A stretch of DNA of 64,000 bases from Phycisphaerales bacterium (GTDB taxonomy: Bacteria > Planctomycetota > Phycisphaerae > UBA1845). The translations under genes were made by a program, and so were the position numbers. The notes under the pieces were generated by a model, which saw only the letters and a program-made list of their open reading frames with translations, was not told the origin of the DNA and did not search any database. The DNA lies in NCBI GenBank assembly GCA_020639115.1, contig JACKHG010000003.1, positions 62,001 through 126,000 on the forward strand, given 5' to 3'. The first letter of the stretch is position 1. The number at the start of each line of letters is the position of its first letter. Shown piece by piece: positions 1-9,507 of the stretch.

Positions 1-234
1 GTCGCGGTCACCGTGCGGGCAGTTCTGGACCGCAGTGGCCGCTGGCTGGGCTGGAACAGCGCTGGTGGGCTTCGATCCGCCTTGGGCGGGGCGGCGTGCC
101 GCGCTGCGGCGGTGCCGCGGACACATCCTGCACTTGCCTGTACCTGGCGCAACTGCGGCGATATAAAGAGGATAGAATCACTTGCGTCTTGCGTGCCCGA
201 GAGGAATTCTGTCCCCACCCGTGTGCCGTTCTGC
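1..234. other. Window edge and upstream region of the NapH-like gene
   Basis: No gene can be supported here. The reading frame of the downstream gene stays open to the window edge, but this stretch has no domain character. AT-richer hexamers at 162-167 (TATAAA) and 173-178 (TAGAAT) could be -10 boxes for the next gene; no matching -35 element is clear. Confidence 0.4.
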
Positions 235-2247
235 ATGAGCCGACCTGCCGCTATTCCCATGCCCGTGCTCAACAACGAGCCGCCCGCGAAGCCGCGGCGG
301 TGGACGCGTTGGCGCGTCGCCACGCTCGTGCTCGTGCACCTGATCATGATCGCCCACGGCATCCAGTGGCTGATCGTCGGCCGCACGCTCACTCCGGTCG
401 AGCCGTCCGAGTCGATGAAGACGCTGACCACCGGGGCGGTCAACGCCGGGTTCGTGTTTTTCGCGGTGGCCTTGCTGCTGACGCTCGTCTTCGGACGTTT
501 CGTCTGCGGGTGGGCCTGCCACTTCATCGCGTACCAGGATCTATCGCACTGGCTGCTGGGCAAGCTCGGGATTCGCCCCAAGCCGCTGCGTGCCCGCTTG
601 CTCATGTGGGTGCCGCTGGGGATGGCGCTGTACATGTTCGTCTGGCCGCCGCTCTACCGCGTATGGCAGGTGGAGTTCGGCGGCGACCCGGCGCTCAAGA
701 CCTATCTGCCGCCGTTTTCGACGGCGTTCACGACCCAGCACTTCTGGGAGACGTTTCCCGGCTGGGTGTTCGCGATACTCTCGGTCGGCATCGCCGGTTT
801 CGCCATAGTCTACTTCCTCGGCGCGAAGGGTTTCTGCACGTATGCCTGCCCGTATGGTGGGTTTTTCTCGATTGCGGACCGCTTTGCGCTCATGCGCGTC
901 CGCGTCAACGACAACTGCGATCACACCGGCGCCTGTACCCCCGCGTGCACCTCCAACGTGGATGTCGCCGACGAGGTGCGCCGCTACGGCATGGTCGTGA
1001 ATCCCGGATGCATGAAGTGCGGCGACTGCCTCACCGCCTGTCCCAACGACGCACTGCACTGGGGCCTGGGCAAGCCGGCGGTGACCGCGGCGAAACCCAA
1101 GCGGCCCGCCCGCGCCAAGCCCGTGCTGCCCTGGGGGGAGGAAGTCGCGCTGCTCTGCCTGTTTCTCTTCTACCTGCTCGCCTGGCGCGGCCTCTATGGC
1201 GGATTTCCCTTCCTGATGTCAGCCGGGATGAGCGCCATCATGGCGTACCTGACGCTGCTGGCGGCGCGCCTGCTCATCCGCCCCGACGTCACCCTGCACC
1301 GCTGGCGCCTGCGCACCGGCGGTCGCCTGACCGCGGTCGGCGGCGTCTACGTCACGCTCTGCGTCGTGCTGGTCGCCTTCACGGCGCACAGCGCGTTCAT
1401 CCAGTACCACCGCTTCATGGGCAACCGCAGCTTCGACGCGATGCGCGTGGGCCGCCGCGCAGCCGAACCCGACTTCAATCCCGAACGCGACCTCGACGCC
1501 GCGACGCGCCGCGCCCGCGAGTCAGCCGGTCGGCACTTTGCAGCCGCCACGAACTGGGGGCTGCGTGACTTCCTGGACGTCCGCTATCGCCAGGCGTGGG
1601 TCGAGCTGCTCCGCGGCGATCCGGCGGCGGCAGAGGGGCACGTGCGGGCGGTGCTGGCCCGCGCGCCGGACTGGGCACAGGCGGAGAATCTGCTCGGCAT
1701 CGTGTTGCGTGCCGAGGGGCGGACCGACGACGCGATCGCGGCGTTTCGAGCCGCGCTGCGGGCGAATCCGGACGATACGGACGCCGCGCGCGACCTGGGC
1801 ATCACGCTCATCCGCGCCGGACGTTTCCAGGCGGCGGCTGAGCACTATCGCGCGGTGGTCGCCCGCCACCCGGACGACGCGGGCGCCCACTACCATCTCG
1901 GCGCCCTGGCGGTGGATCGCGGGGATTTGCCGCAGGCACTCGAGCATCTGCAGCGGGCTATCGCGCTCGACCCCGACCTCGCCGACGCCCACTACCAGCT
2001 CGGCCTTGCGCAGCTCATGCAGCAGCGGATCGAACCGGCGGTCGCGAGCCTGCGCACGGCGATCCGTCTGCAGCCGGACATGGCCCCGGCGCACTACAAC
2101 CTGGCCGTCGCCTGCTTCATGCGCGGCGACCTCGCCGCCGCCCGCCGCCACGCCCGCGACGCGCTGGCGCTGGCGCCCGGCGATGCGCAGACGCAGCGGT
2201 TCCTGGCCATGCTCGCGCAGCAGAGTCAGCCGCCGCGCGACCCATAA
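235..2247 (+). CDS. NapH/CcoG-like polyferredoxin membrane protein with C-terminal TPRs
   Basis: The 670-residue product is a membrane iron-sulfur protein fused to tetratricopeptide repeats. Membrane segments lie near residues 28-48, 70-88, 118-138, 175-195, 302-345 and 366-388. Cysteine clusters typical of two [4Fe-4S] centres are Cys201/205 (CTYACP), Cys228/234/238 and Cys259/262/265/269 (CMKCGDCLTACP). A CGWAC motif at 91-95 matches the NapH family. About six TPRs fill residues 440-665. NapH-type proteins pass electrons from quinol to periplasmic partners, so electron transfer is likely; the partner is unknown. The ATG at 235 is chosen because the frame upstream lacks family character; ATG 259 is possible. 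No strong Shine-Dalgarno is seen. Confidence 0.82.
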   Translation: MSRPAAIPMPVLNNEPPAKPRRWTRWRVATLVLVHLIMIAHGIQWLIVGRTLTPVEPSESMKTLTTGAVNAGFVFFAVALLLTLVFGRFVCGWACHFIAYQDLSHWLLGKLGIRPKPLRARLLMWVPLGMALYMFVWPPLYRVWQVEFGGDPALKTYLPPFSTAFTTQHFWETFPGWVFAILSVGIAGFAIVYFLGAKGFCTYACPYGGFFSIADRFALMRVRVNDNCDHTGACTPACTSNVDVADEVRRYGMVVNPGCMKCGDCLTACPNDALHWGLGKPAVTAAKPKRPARAKPVLPWGEEVALLCLFLFYLLAWRGLYGGFPFLMSAGMSAIMAYLTLLAARLLIRPDVTLHRWRLRTGGRLTAVGGVYVTLCVVLVAFTAHSAFIQYHRFMGNRSFDAMRVGRRAAEPDFNPERDLDAATRRARESAGRHFAAATNWGLRDFLDVRYRQAWVELLRGDPAAAEGHVRAVLARAPDWAQAENLLGIVLRAEGRTDDAIAAFRAALRANPDDTDAARDLGITLIRAGRFQAAAEHYRAVVARHPDDAGAHYHLGALAVDRGDLPQALEHLQRAIALDPDLADAHYQLGLAQLMQQRIEPAVASLRTAIRLQPDMAPAHYNLAVACFMRGDLAAARRHARDALALAPGDAQTQRFLAMLAQQSQPPRDP

Positions 2248-2415
2248 CCAACGTCCGTAACGCTGCTTCGTTCAATGTTGGAAAACACATTTCATCCGCC
2301 TGAGCGCCGGCGGCGAATCGTGCCCGCGCCCCCGCTTGCAGCGCGTTCATATCGTAACTTTCCGGCGATGCGGCGACGCGTGCCGCAGCGGCATACTCTG
2401 GGAGGGGAATTGGCC

Positions 2416-2760
2416 GTGGAAGATATCGCCAAGCAGCTCGACGACGTCCGGGACGAAATGGTCCAGCTCCTGCGCACCTATCCGTACGCCCCCGAACGGG
2501 AGCGGGTGGAAATCTACCGCCGGTGCGAGTACCTCGGTGGGGAAATCCAGGAACTCATCGGTGTGCTCAAGCTGGCCATCCGCAATTCCAACCGCGAGGC
2601 CGAGGGCGAAGCCGACAACGATCCGGCCTACTGGGACGAGGTCAGCCGCCTCAGCGCGCAGAGCCTCGCGGCCATCCACAGCGCCGGCGAGGAGGTGGCT
2701 GCCGCCATCACCATGCTGCGTGAATCCCGGGGCGAGGACAGCGAGTCGGAGTGCTGTTGA
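2416..2760 (+). CDS. Small helical hypothetical protein
   Basis: I do not recognise this 114-residue protein. It is acidic, lacks a signal peptide or membrane segment, and looks entirely alpha-helical, with heptad-like stretches at its N terminus (about residues 2-20) and around residues 45-60. It ends in SESECC, leaving two terminal cysteines. The start is taken as GTG 2416 because GGAGGGG (2401-2407) sits 8 bases upstream; TTG 2410 is too close to that site and the ATG at 2275 would add 47 Arg/Pro-rich residues of no protein-like character. It follows the ferredoxin gene by about 170 bases and converges on the pseudopilin-like gene. Confidence 0.65.
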   Translation: MEDIAKQLDDVRDEMVQLLRTYPYAPERERVEIYRRCEYLGGEIQELIGVLKLAIRNSNREAEGEADNDPAYWDEVSRLSAQSLAAIHSAGEEVAAAITMLRESRGEDSESECC

Positions 2761-2781
2761 CCCGGATGCCCGACGCCGCAC

Positions 2782-4599
2782 TCACTTGACCCACCGGATG
2801 GCGAACTCAGTTGCGCCGCTGGTGGTCGTCGGGTTGTTGCCCGCGGCCACTTCGGCGAGCTGCTCGGCGGTGAGCGCTTGGCTGTAGACGCGCACGTCGT
2901 CGATGCGTCCGTCGAAGCGGTAGGTTGACGAGCCTTCGGACGTGCCGTCGGCCTCCCCGCCAATGGTGGCGACGCCAGTGTCGGTTCCCCAGGTACCACT
3001 GTAGGCGCTGCTGTCGCCGCCCAGTTCGGAGGAGCCGACATACAGCCGGCGTTTCTTCGCATCGAGGTCGTGCACGGCGGCGACGAACTGCCAGCTTCCA
3101 CTCGATATCGCAGCACTGCCGTCCACAATGACCGGATTGATGGCCCGGCTGAAGAGGCGCAGTCGGCCCGCGCCGCCGTCACCCAGCGAGACGCTGAAGC
3201 CGCTGTTGTTGTTGGCGTCGTCGCAGAAGATCCGCTGATCGCCGGTGGTCCGGTCCGGGCGGATCCAGGCCGTGATGGTGAAGCTGCCGGTGAGGTTCGG
3301 GAAGGAGCCGATGGCGAGGTAGTCGTTGTACCCGTCGAATTCCAGCGCTCCGCCGTACTGACCGCTGACCCAGTCGCTGTACGTGCTCATGTTGATGAGC
3401 GTCGCGTCGTAGCCGTTGCCACTCGCGTCATCCGCCGTCCCGCCGCCGCCATCGTCCATCGGCCAGTGCGCCAGCGGCGTGATTTCGGTCGTTGTGCCGC
3501 CGCTGCCATTAATGACCGCGTTGACTTCCTCCGAACTCAGCGCCCGGTCGAAGAACTGCACGTCGTCGAGGTCGCCGTCCCAGTAGTTGCCTGAGCTGCG
3601 GCGGCCCAGGTAGTTTGACCCGTCCACACCGACGTTGTTCCCGGTGACCGAGCCCGACGACAGCGCGCCGTTGACATAGAGCGCGTGCGACGAACCGTCG
3701 TACACCCACGCGAAATGGGTCCAGGAGCCGGTGCTGATCGAGGCGGATGCCGCTTGGGGGTCGCCCGCGGCGCCGCTGGTGGTCGTGCGCACCTCGAGGT
3801 GCCCGTTGTGCCAGATCACCATGATCTGCCGGCTGCCGCACGCGCTCGAGCCCTGCAGAAACAGGCGCTGGTAGTCGGAAGGCCCGATCGGGCGCAACCA
3901 CATCGCCACGGTCCAAGCCGTGGTGGCCATGCACCCGCTGCCGATGTCGACGTAGTCGTTGTAACCATCGAAGTGCAGTCCGCCGTCGACCTGGGCGGTG
4001 ATCCACTTCGAGTCGCTGTAGGTGAAATTCACCAGCGACCCGTCGCGGTCGCCGACCGAGTCGGCGGCGGTGGTTCCGGTCGTCTCGTCGAGTTTCCAGT
4101 AGTACTTCGGCGTAGGTGCGGCTGATGAGCCCGGTGTAACGACCGCGCGTGCGACGTACGTTGCGCCGTTCACCTTGCCGGTGACTTCCAGCGTGAGCGT
4201 GTCGCCGTCGTCGTCGCTCAGGTTTCCGTCGCCCTCGCCGGGTTGGGTAATGACGCCATCCCCGTTCGCGTCAGCCCCGTCGTACCCCGCGACCGTGAAG
4301 GAACCCGGGCCGTACGCTTCGTTGCTGATCCATGTGCCGGCGGATTGATCGGTCCGCCAGCTGGCGGACGACTGCACGTACGCCGCCGCAAGGCGCAGAC
4401 CGGATTCCGCGACGTAGCGTGCCTGGGCCCGATCGGCTGCGTTCTGTGCGATCGTGATCGTCGTGGCCTGACTGGTCAGTAATGCCGACGATATGGTGAA
4501 TGCGATCACGGCTGCCACGAGCACGAGCAGCAGTGCCACACCGCGACGTCGCGAACGCATCCGCGACGGACGATGGAAGCGGACGAAGTCGGTTGACAT
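2782..4599 (-). CDS. PilX/GspK-like N terminus with two LamG (concanavalin-like) domains
   Basis: The 605-residue protein starts with a basic leader (SRRRG) and a hydrophobic segment (about residues 20-43), like minor pilins or pseudopilins of the PilX/GspK type. The residue at +5 after the presumed G|V cleavage is Leu rather than Glu, as in GspK. The usual AESG motif follows (AYVAESGLRLAAAYV is typical of PilX-like proteins). Two LamG/concanavalin A-like modules fill about residues 165-365 and 375-590, each with a DGYNDYV/L-type strand and a closing DDVRVYS or DDVQFFD motif. LamG modules bind glycans or proteins, so a pilus-tip or surface adhesin is a reasonable inference. GGAGG lies 11 bases before the ATG. 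The pilus ATPases of the window are 20 kb away. Confidence 0.75.
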   Translation of the reverse strand: MSTDFVRFHRPSRMRSRRRGVALLLVLVAAVIAFTISSALLTSQATTITIAQNAADRAQARYVAESGLRLAAAYVQSSASWRTDQSAGTWISNEAYGPGSFTVAGYDGADANGDGVITQPGEGDGNLSDDDGDTLTLEVTGKVNGATYVARAVVTPGSSAAPTPKYYWKLDETTGTTAADSVGDRDGSLVNFTYSDSKWITAQVDGGLHFDGYNDYVDIGSGCMATTAWTVAMWLRPIGPSDYQRLFLQGSSACGSRQIMVIWHNGHLEVRTTTSGAAGDPQAASASISTGSWTHFAWVYDGSSHALYVNGALSSGSVTGNNVGVDGSNYLGRRSSGNYWDGDLDDVQFFDRALSSEEVNAVINGSGGTTTEITPLAHWPMDDGGGGTADDASGNGYDATLINMSTYSDWVSGQYGGALEFDGYNDYLAIGSFPNLTGSFTITAWIRPDRTTGDQRIFCDDANNNSGFSVSLGDGGAGRLRLFSRAINPVIVDGSAAISSGSWQFVAAVHDLDAKKRRLYVGSSELGGDSSAYSGTWGTDTGVATIGGEADGTSEGSSTYRFDGRIDDVRVYSQALTAEQLAEVAAGNNPTTTSGATEFAIRWVK

Positions 4600-4747
4600 C
4601 CCGCACGCATCCTCCTGATAACGGTGCCCGCGGCGCGGGCGGGGCGCGTTGGTCCCTATAAGGACATCGACGGCGGAGAGATCGGTCTGAGGTTGAATCC
4701 CGGCGGCGTCGCCGCCTTATCGGACTGAGGTGTGCGGTCCAGCGGCG

Positions 4748-7288
4748 CTACGGGTTGAATTCGCGGACCAGTTCGGCGGCATCCTGGAGATCGACGTCGA
4801 GATCGGCGTCGAAGTCGAACGCGTTGCATCCCGGCCCGAGGGCGGAGGCGGTCGGACCGGTCAGACAGGCTGTGAACTGGGCGTAATCCACGAGGTCCAC
4901 GTCGCCATCGCCGTCCCAGTCACCGGGCTGATCGACGAGCGCGATGTTGACGAACTGTTGCGTGGGGATGTCGTTGAGATCGAGCGGCACGGTGCCGAGG
5001 TTGGCGTAGCCGGTGCCGAGGGGGGGCAGGAACTGATTGCCCACGGAGCCACTCGAACGCAGGAGCATCGCCATCGCTCGAATGGTCTCGGTCTGCGCGG
5101 TGATGCCGACGTCCGCGAAGGGGATGGTCATCTCGAATCCGCTGGTCGCCGTGGCGGCCGCCGCAGCGTCCGTCGCCGTCACGCCGGCGGTGTTGCCGTT
5201 GTCCAGCGCCACCAGCATGCCGTTGGGATTGCTGCCGCCGTTGAGGAATCCATCGCCGTCGCCGACCGTGCCCGAGCCGATGTACCGCTTCGTTCCGCCG
5301 CCCGCGGAATTCAGCGCGTAGAGGTCGACGTACACCGAACCGCCATACGCGTTCACAAACACGATGAAGTCGGCGGAGAATCCGCTGTCGAGGACCAAGC
5401 CGCTGATCTGCGGAATGCCGGAAGGGGGCTGGGAGAACGTCGAGGTGGCCAGCGTGTGCTGTCCGCCGGACTGCGTGTCGAGAAACAGCGCGAGCCCCGT
5501 GCCGTCCGTCGCAAGGTTGCCGGTCAGGCCCACGCGGAGCGCGTCGGCGGCCACGTCCACGAAGAGCTGGTCGAGTTCGCTGGCGTTATCGCCCATGCCG
5601 GTGGCGTTGGTCTGCGTTGCGCGCAGGGCGCCCAGGCCCAGGTCGGTTGGCACGTTCGCGCCGTCCACGACTTGCGGCTCAGGAGGAAGCGGCACCGCGC
5701 TGATCTCCAGGATCGCGTATCCGTACGCGGGCAGGGTCAGCGGATAGGCCGACTGGTTGGCGGTGGTCAGGTTGGTCGCGAGATCGGTGTCGGCGATGAC
5801 GTCGTGCACGGTGGACGTGCCGCTCGTGACGCTTACGACGGAGAGATCGAGCGCGACATTGCGCGGCGCGCCGGCGAGGTTGATCGCCACCAGCAGCGTC
5901 TGCGCATTCTCGGCGTAACGCACGAAGCTCCAGACGCTCGAACTCGTGTTGGCCACCGCGGTATACGTGCCGCGCCGCAGCGCCACGTTGGCCTTGCGCG
6001 TCGCGATCAGCGTGCGGTATGCCTCGAGCAGAGAGCCGCTGACGCCGGTCTGTTCCTCGACCGAGCGGCCGTCGTTGTCCTGCGCGTAGCGGTTGTTGTA
6101 GGCCTGCGTATTGAGCACCCAGTAGTTGGACATGGGCGGGCCGGCCACCGCGTTCCACTTGAACGGCTCGCGCATGGGGATATCGTTCGCGTCGCCGCCG
6201 TAGTTGGCCTTGAACCCGCGCATGCCGATCTCGTCGCCGAAGTAGATGATTGGCGGGAACGGTTGGGTCAGCAGGACTGCGGCCGCCGCGCGGCCCTTGC
6301 TCAGGCTGTCGCCGATCACCGACGCGAGGCGGTCCACGTCGTGGTCGCCGATCGTCCCGAGAAACAGCTTGCCCGCGGGCAGAGAGGCGAGTGTCGCGGC
6401 CATCGACGAGTAGAGGGCGCTCGCGTTCTCATTCGCCAGCGCGTCGCGCGCCGCGAACTCGAACGGCTTGGTGAACGCCGCGTCGAACGCAGACAGCAAA
6501 TCCGCACCCGTGCTGCCCCAGTCGGCCTGCTCGGCGAAGATGAACACATCGGGATTCACCGTCTCCAACGCGGCGTTCCAGTTCTCCCACCAGTCGATGT
6601 TGTAGCCCCAGCCGTTCGGGCCGGAGGGGTACTGGTTCCACACGTGGTCAAGGCGGTATCCGTCGATGCCGTCCGCGGGGTTGCCGTCGTTGTTGGGATC
6701 GAGCCAGTGCTGGGTCCAGGCCGTGACCAGCGCCGTGGGATTGGGATTGTCCAGGTTCCAGTGAATGAATCCGACGCTCGTGCCGCTCCAGGTCGTGTAC
6801 ACGCTGCCGAGGTACTGCGTGTTTCCGGAGTTGGTGAAGGCGAGCCAGGTATCGTAGGGGCTGGCGGGGTTGGCGTAGGCGTTCTGGAACCAGGTCGAGT
6901 TCTGACTGATGCCGTAGACCACGTAGTCCACGAACACCTTGATGCCGCGCGCGTGTGCCGCGGCGACGAATTCGAGGAATTCCGCCTCGGTGCCAAACCA
7001 CGGGTTGAGTTGGTCGCCGCGCCCGTGCTGGTAGCCGTGATAGGCGGCTGACGGGAAGATCGGGTTCATCCACACCGCGGTGACGCCCAGGTCCGCCAGG
7101 TAGTCGAGCCCGTCGGCCATGCCGAGGAAGTCGCCGAAGCGGTTGGCGTCGCCGTCACCGTCGCGCCACGCGATCGGCATGTACTGGTAGAACACGTCGT
7201 CGACCGGTGCCCGGCCGTCGAGCGGATCCGCCCAAGCGGGCGCGCTGCACAATACCGCGATCAGAAAAAAGACAATCGTTCGCTGCAT
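4748..7288 (-). CDS. Secreted GH13 alpha-amylase family enzyme with C-terminal dockerin-like domain
   Basis: The 846-residue protein begins with a clear signal peptide (residues 1-20, cleavage after AWA). Residues 30-560 form a GH13 barrel: nucleophile Asp214 in GYRLDHV, acid/base Glu253 in VFIFAEQ, and Asp317 in GDHDVDR. Region I reads VDYVVYG, lacking the usual NH pair, so substrate specificity may be atypical. A beta-rich region follows, and the C terminus (about 790-846) holds two Ca-binding dockerin-like repeats (DWDGDGDVDLVDY and DFDADLDVDLQDA). It should act outside the cell on alpha-glucans. A sigma70-like promoter is placed at 7338-7366. The longer frame to 7366 lacks a signal peptide. 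Confidence 0.88.
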   Translation of the reverse strand: MQRTIVFFLIAVLCSAPAWADPLDGRAPVDDVFYQYMPIAWRDGDGDANRFGDFLGMADGLDYLADLGVTAVWMNPIFPSAAYHGYQHGRGDQLNPWFGTEAEFLEFVAAAHARGIKVFVDYVVYGISQNSTWFQNAYANPASPYDTWLAFTNSGNTQYLGSVYTTWSGTSVGFIHWNLDNPNPTALVTAWTQHWLDPNNDGNPADGIDGYRLDHVWNQYPSGPNGWGYNIDWWENWNAALETVNPDVFIFAEQADWGSTGADLLSAFDAAFTKPFEFAARDALANENASALYSSMAATLASLPAGKLFLGTIGDHDVDRLASVIGDSLSKGRAAAAVLLTQPFPPIIYFGDEIGMRGFKANYGGDANDIPMREPFKWNAVAGPPMSNYWVLNTQAYNNRYAQDNDGRSVEEQTGVSGSLLEAYRTLIATRKANVALRRGTYTAVANTSSSVWSFVRYAENAQTLLVAINLAGAPRNVALDLSVVSVTSGTSTVHDVIADTDLATNLTTANQSAYPLTLPAYGYAILEISAVPLPPEPQVVDGANVPTDLGLGALRATQTNATGMGDNASELDQLFVDVAADALRVGLTGNLATDGTGLALFLDTQSGGQHTLATSTFSQPPSGIPQISGLVLDSGFSADFIVFVNAYGGSVYVDLYALNSAGGGTKRYIGSGTVGDGDGFLNGGSNPNGMLVALDNGNTAGVTATDAAAAATATSGFEMTIPFADVGITAQTETIRAMAMLLRSSGSVGNQFLPPLGTGYANLGTVPLDLNDIPTQQFVNIALVDQPGDWDGDGDVDLVDYAQFTACLTGPTASALGPGCNAFDFDADLDVDLQDAAELVREFNP

Positions 7289-7337
7289 GCTGATTGAACC
7301 CGTAACGGGCACCCGGCGGGCGATCCCAACCGCTTCA

Positions 7338-7366
7338 ATTGTAGGGGTTCGCAGCGCGCGATCCAA
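7338..7366 (-). promoter_or_regulatory. Sigma70-type promoter of the amylase gene
   Basis: On the minus strand TTGGAT (7366-7361), a 17-base spacer and TACAAT (7343-7338) form a good promoter. It would start transcription about 45 bases before the amylase ATG at 7288. Confidence 0.6.
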
Positions 7367-7412
7367 GGCATGAAAAGCGCCGTCATTTTGCGATCCGCGG
7401 CGCGCGGGAGCG

Positions 7413-8189
7413 TTATTCGGGCCTGCGAAACGTGGTCCACATCCAGAAATCGTGGCCGGCTCCGACCGTGAGGGCGCTCACGCTGAAGCCGTGCCGACGC
7501 AGCAACCGGCGCCAGTCGCGCGGATGAAAAACCACGCCGCCGAACTTCACTTCCTTGCCATCCGCCCACGTCCAGCAGCGCGAACTGCGGTAGCGCCCCC
7601 GGCCCAGAAGTGGCCGGATCATGTCCTTGAACGACTCGCTGACCGGCTTCGGCGCGTCGCGCCAGTTCTGGATCCGGCACCATCCGCCCGGGCGCAGCAC
7701 CCGCCGGATCTCCGCCAGATAGTCGTCCACCACCTCGAATAGCGTGATGTGCTGGAAGGCCAGATGGGAATACACGAAGTCAACCGAGGCGTCGGCGAAC
7801 GCCGCCAGCGACCGCCCGTCGTTCACCAGCACCTGCGCGTTGGGGGCGTCCGCGAGGTATTCGCGCGACCAGGCCGCCATCCGCTCGCTCAGGTCGACGC
7901 CGGTCACGCTCCGGCACCGCGGCGCCAGCGCCTTGATCAACCGGCCGATGCCACAGCCGATCTCGAGGCAGTTCCACGCTGCCTGCAGCGGAATCCCCTC
8001 CAGGATCAGCGCGAGCGCCTTTTCGGTCTCCTCGTTCCAGAGCCGCAGCAGTTCGGCCTCGTCCTGCGCCGCGTCAAAGGCCGCCGAAGAGCAGATCCGC
8101 CGGTACCGGGCCACGAACTCCGTGTCCGCGTCCCAGAAACGCCGCGTATCCGCCAACCATCGTTCGTGCGTGGCTGTGTCCAAGCTCAC
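7413..8189 (-). CDS. Class I SAM-dependent methyltransferase
   Basis: The 258-residue protein has the Rossmann-fold methyltransferase motifs: motif I LEIGCGIGRLIKAL, an acidic end of beta2 (VTGVDLSERM), a motif around ALVNDGRSL-like positions, and VDFVYSHLAFQHI at motif IV. A C-terminal beta-strand region carries Trp and Asp residues. The substrate cannot be read from the sequence. The start is GTG 8189 or TTG 8183; AAAGGAGG (8193-8200) lies 3 bases from the GTG and 9 from the TTG, so the TTG has the more usual spacing. The upstream frame to 8318 is Arg-rich and unlikely. It is transcribed in the same direction as the amylase and exchanger genes. Confidence 0.85.
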   Translation of the reverse strand: MSLDTATHERWLADTRRFWDADTEFVARYRRICSSAAFDAAQDEAELLRLWNEETEKALALILEGIPLQAAWNCLEIGCGIGRLIKALAPRCRSVTGVDLSERMAAWSREYLADAPNAQVLVNDGRSLAAFADASVDFVYSHLAFQHITLFEVVDDYLAEIRRVLRPGGWCRIQNWRDAPKPVSESFKDMIRPLLGRGRYRSSRCWTWADGKEVKFGGVVFHPRDWRRLLRRHGFSVSALTVGAGHDFWMWTTFRRPE

Positions 8190-8331
8190 CGTCCTCCTTT
8201 GCGCGCAGCCAGACTCTGTTGGCACCGACTCCGGCATCCGCCGGCGGTCGCCGCAGGGTCCGCTAACATTGCTTCGGAGGACTGTCCGCGCGGCTTGAGT
8301 CCCGCCGCCGCGGGGCATGGCAGCGTGGCTG

Positions 8332-9402
8332 CTAGGACACGATGATCGCCGCCATGCCAGCCACGTAGATCAGCAGGAGCAGCACGGAGTCGAACCCCAG
8401 GCGCAGCACTTTCCGCTGCGTCCGATAAACGATCCCCGCGATCGCCACCGCGGTCAGCAGTACCGGCAGCAGCCCGGAGAGCAGCGTCAGGTTGGGGGAG
8501 AAGCCGGGCCCGCTCATCATCAGCTTGTCGCCGTGCATGAACGCCGTCAGCTTCGCCACGGGCAGCACGAGGATGTTGAACATGTTGCTGCCGAACACGT
8601 TGCCCAGGGCCATGTCGAGGTTGTTCATCCGTACGGAGGCGATGCTCGCGGCGATCTCCGGCAGCGACGTCGCCACCGCCAGGAAGCACAACCCGACCAC
8701 GGTTTTGCCCAGCGGCTTGCCGCCCAGCGCGTCGATCGGGTGCTCAGCCAGTACGTCGCCCGTCTTCGTCAGCCACCAGGCGGCTGCTATGGTTACCAGC
8801 GCCACCAGTACGATTCGCGGGATCGTCGCGGCGTTCGGCGGGATGCGTTTGTCCAGCGGCAGGTCCACGGCCTCGCGGCGCTCGAAGCGATGGATCAGAC
8901 GCATGCAGAACATGTACGTCGCGATCACCGCGACGCACATGCCGATCTCGATGCCTTGCTGGACGTGGGCGTGGCCCTGGAACTTGTCCACCGTCGCGAT
9001 CGCCAGCAGCGACAGCGTGATCATCACGATGCCGAACGAACTGCTCAGCAGTTGCGTCGGCCGCGCGCCGCTCAGCACCGAGCCGCCGCCCGCCAGCACC
9101 AGGTTCATGATCACGATGATGACGATGTTGAACGAGCAACTGCCGTACACGGCGCCGAAGGCCATATCCACCGCGCCGATGGCGCCGGACGTCGCACCCG
9201 CGACCACCTCCGGCAACGACGTCACCGTCGCCAGCAGCAACATGCCGATGAACGCGCGGCCGAGGCCGCGTTCGTCCGCGAGGCGGTCGCACAGCCCCGC
9301 GAGCAGCGTCGCCGCGATGATGACGATCACCGCCGCCACGCCCATTTCGAGCAGGAGCGTGAAGGTTGTGATGGACTCAGGAAAGAGCAGCCGGTTCAGC
9401 AC
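8332..9402 (-). CDS. Sodium/calcium exchanger family (CaCA) membrane protein
   Basis: The 356-residue protein has two homologous halves of about five membrane helices each, the inverted-repeat plan of CaCA antiporters. Both alpha-repeats are visible: ATVTSLPEVVAG near residues 58-69 with GSCSFNI, and AVATSLPEIAAS in the second half with GSNMFNI. The acidic residue in each SLPE motif coordinates cations in this superfamily. It should exchange Ca2+ (or another cation) for Na+ or H+ across the inner membrane; the ion is not determinable here. The start is GTG 9402. A perfect TATAAT (9446-9441, minus) lies about 40 bases upstream. Confidence 0.88.
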   Translation of the reverse strand: MLNRLLFPESITTFTLLLEMGVAAVIVIIAATLLAGLCDRLADERGLGRAFIGMLLLATVTSLPEVVAGATSGAIGAVDMAFGAVYGSCSFNIVIIVIMNLVLAGGGSVLSGARPTQLLSSSFGIVMITLSLLAIATVDKFQGHAHVQQGIEIGMCVAVIATYMFCMRLIHRFERREAVDLPLDKRIPPNAATIPRIVLVALVTIAAAWWLTKTGDVLAEHPIDALGGKPLGKTVVGLCFLAVATSLPEIAASIASVRMNNLDMALGNVFGSNMFNILVLPVAKLTAFMHGDKLMMSGPGFSPNLTLLSGLLPVLLTAVAIAGIVYRTQRKVLRLGFDSVLLLLIYVAGMAAIIVS

Positions 9403-9440
9403 GGTCGTCTCGCAGTTCGGGCGCCGGAATCGAAGCGGCG

Positions 9441-9446
9441 ATTATA
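9441..9446 (-). promoter_or_regulatory. Consensus -10 box upstream of the exchanger gene
   Basis: TATAAT on the minus strand, about 40 bases before GTG 9402. The -35 position holds only a weak match (CCTGCC), so the promoter assignment rests on the -10 box. Confidence 0.45.
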
Positions 9447-9507
9447 CGAACTCGCGCCGGCAGGGCAGGTGTACAGATCTGAATTCTGTGGAATGGTGGG
9501 GCGGCGG

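Noticed and set aside
1219..2151. Minus-strand frames in the polyferredoxin gene
   Set aside because: Shadows of the TPR-coding region with no ribosome site.
4730..7051. Long plus-strand open frame opposite the amylase gene
   Set aside because: It is the antisense of a GH13 gene, rich in Arg, Val and His, with no domain; the amylase frame has a signal peptide and catalytic motifs.
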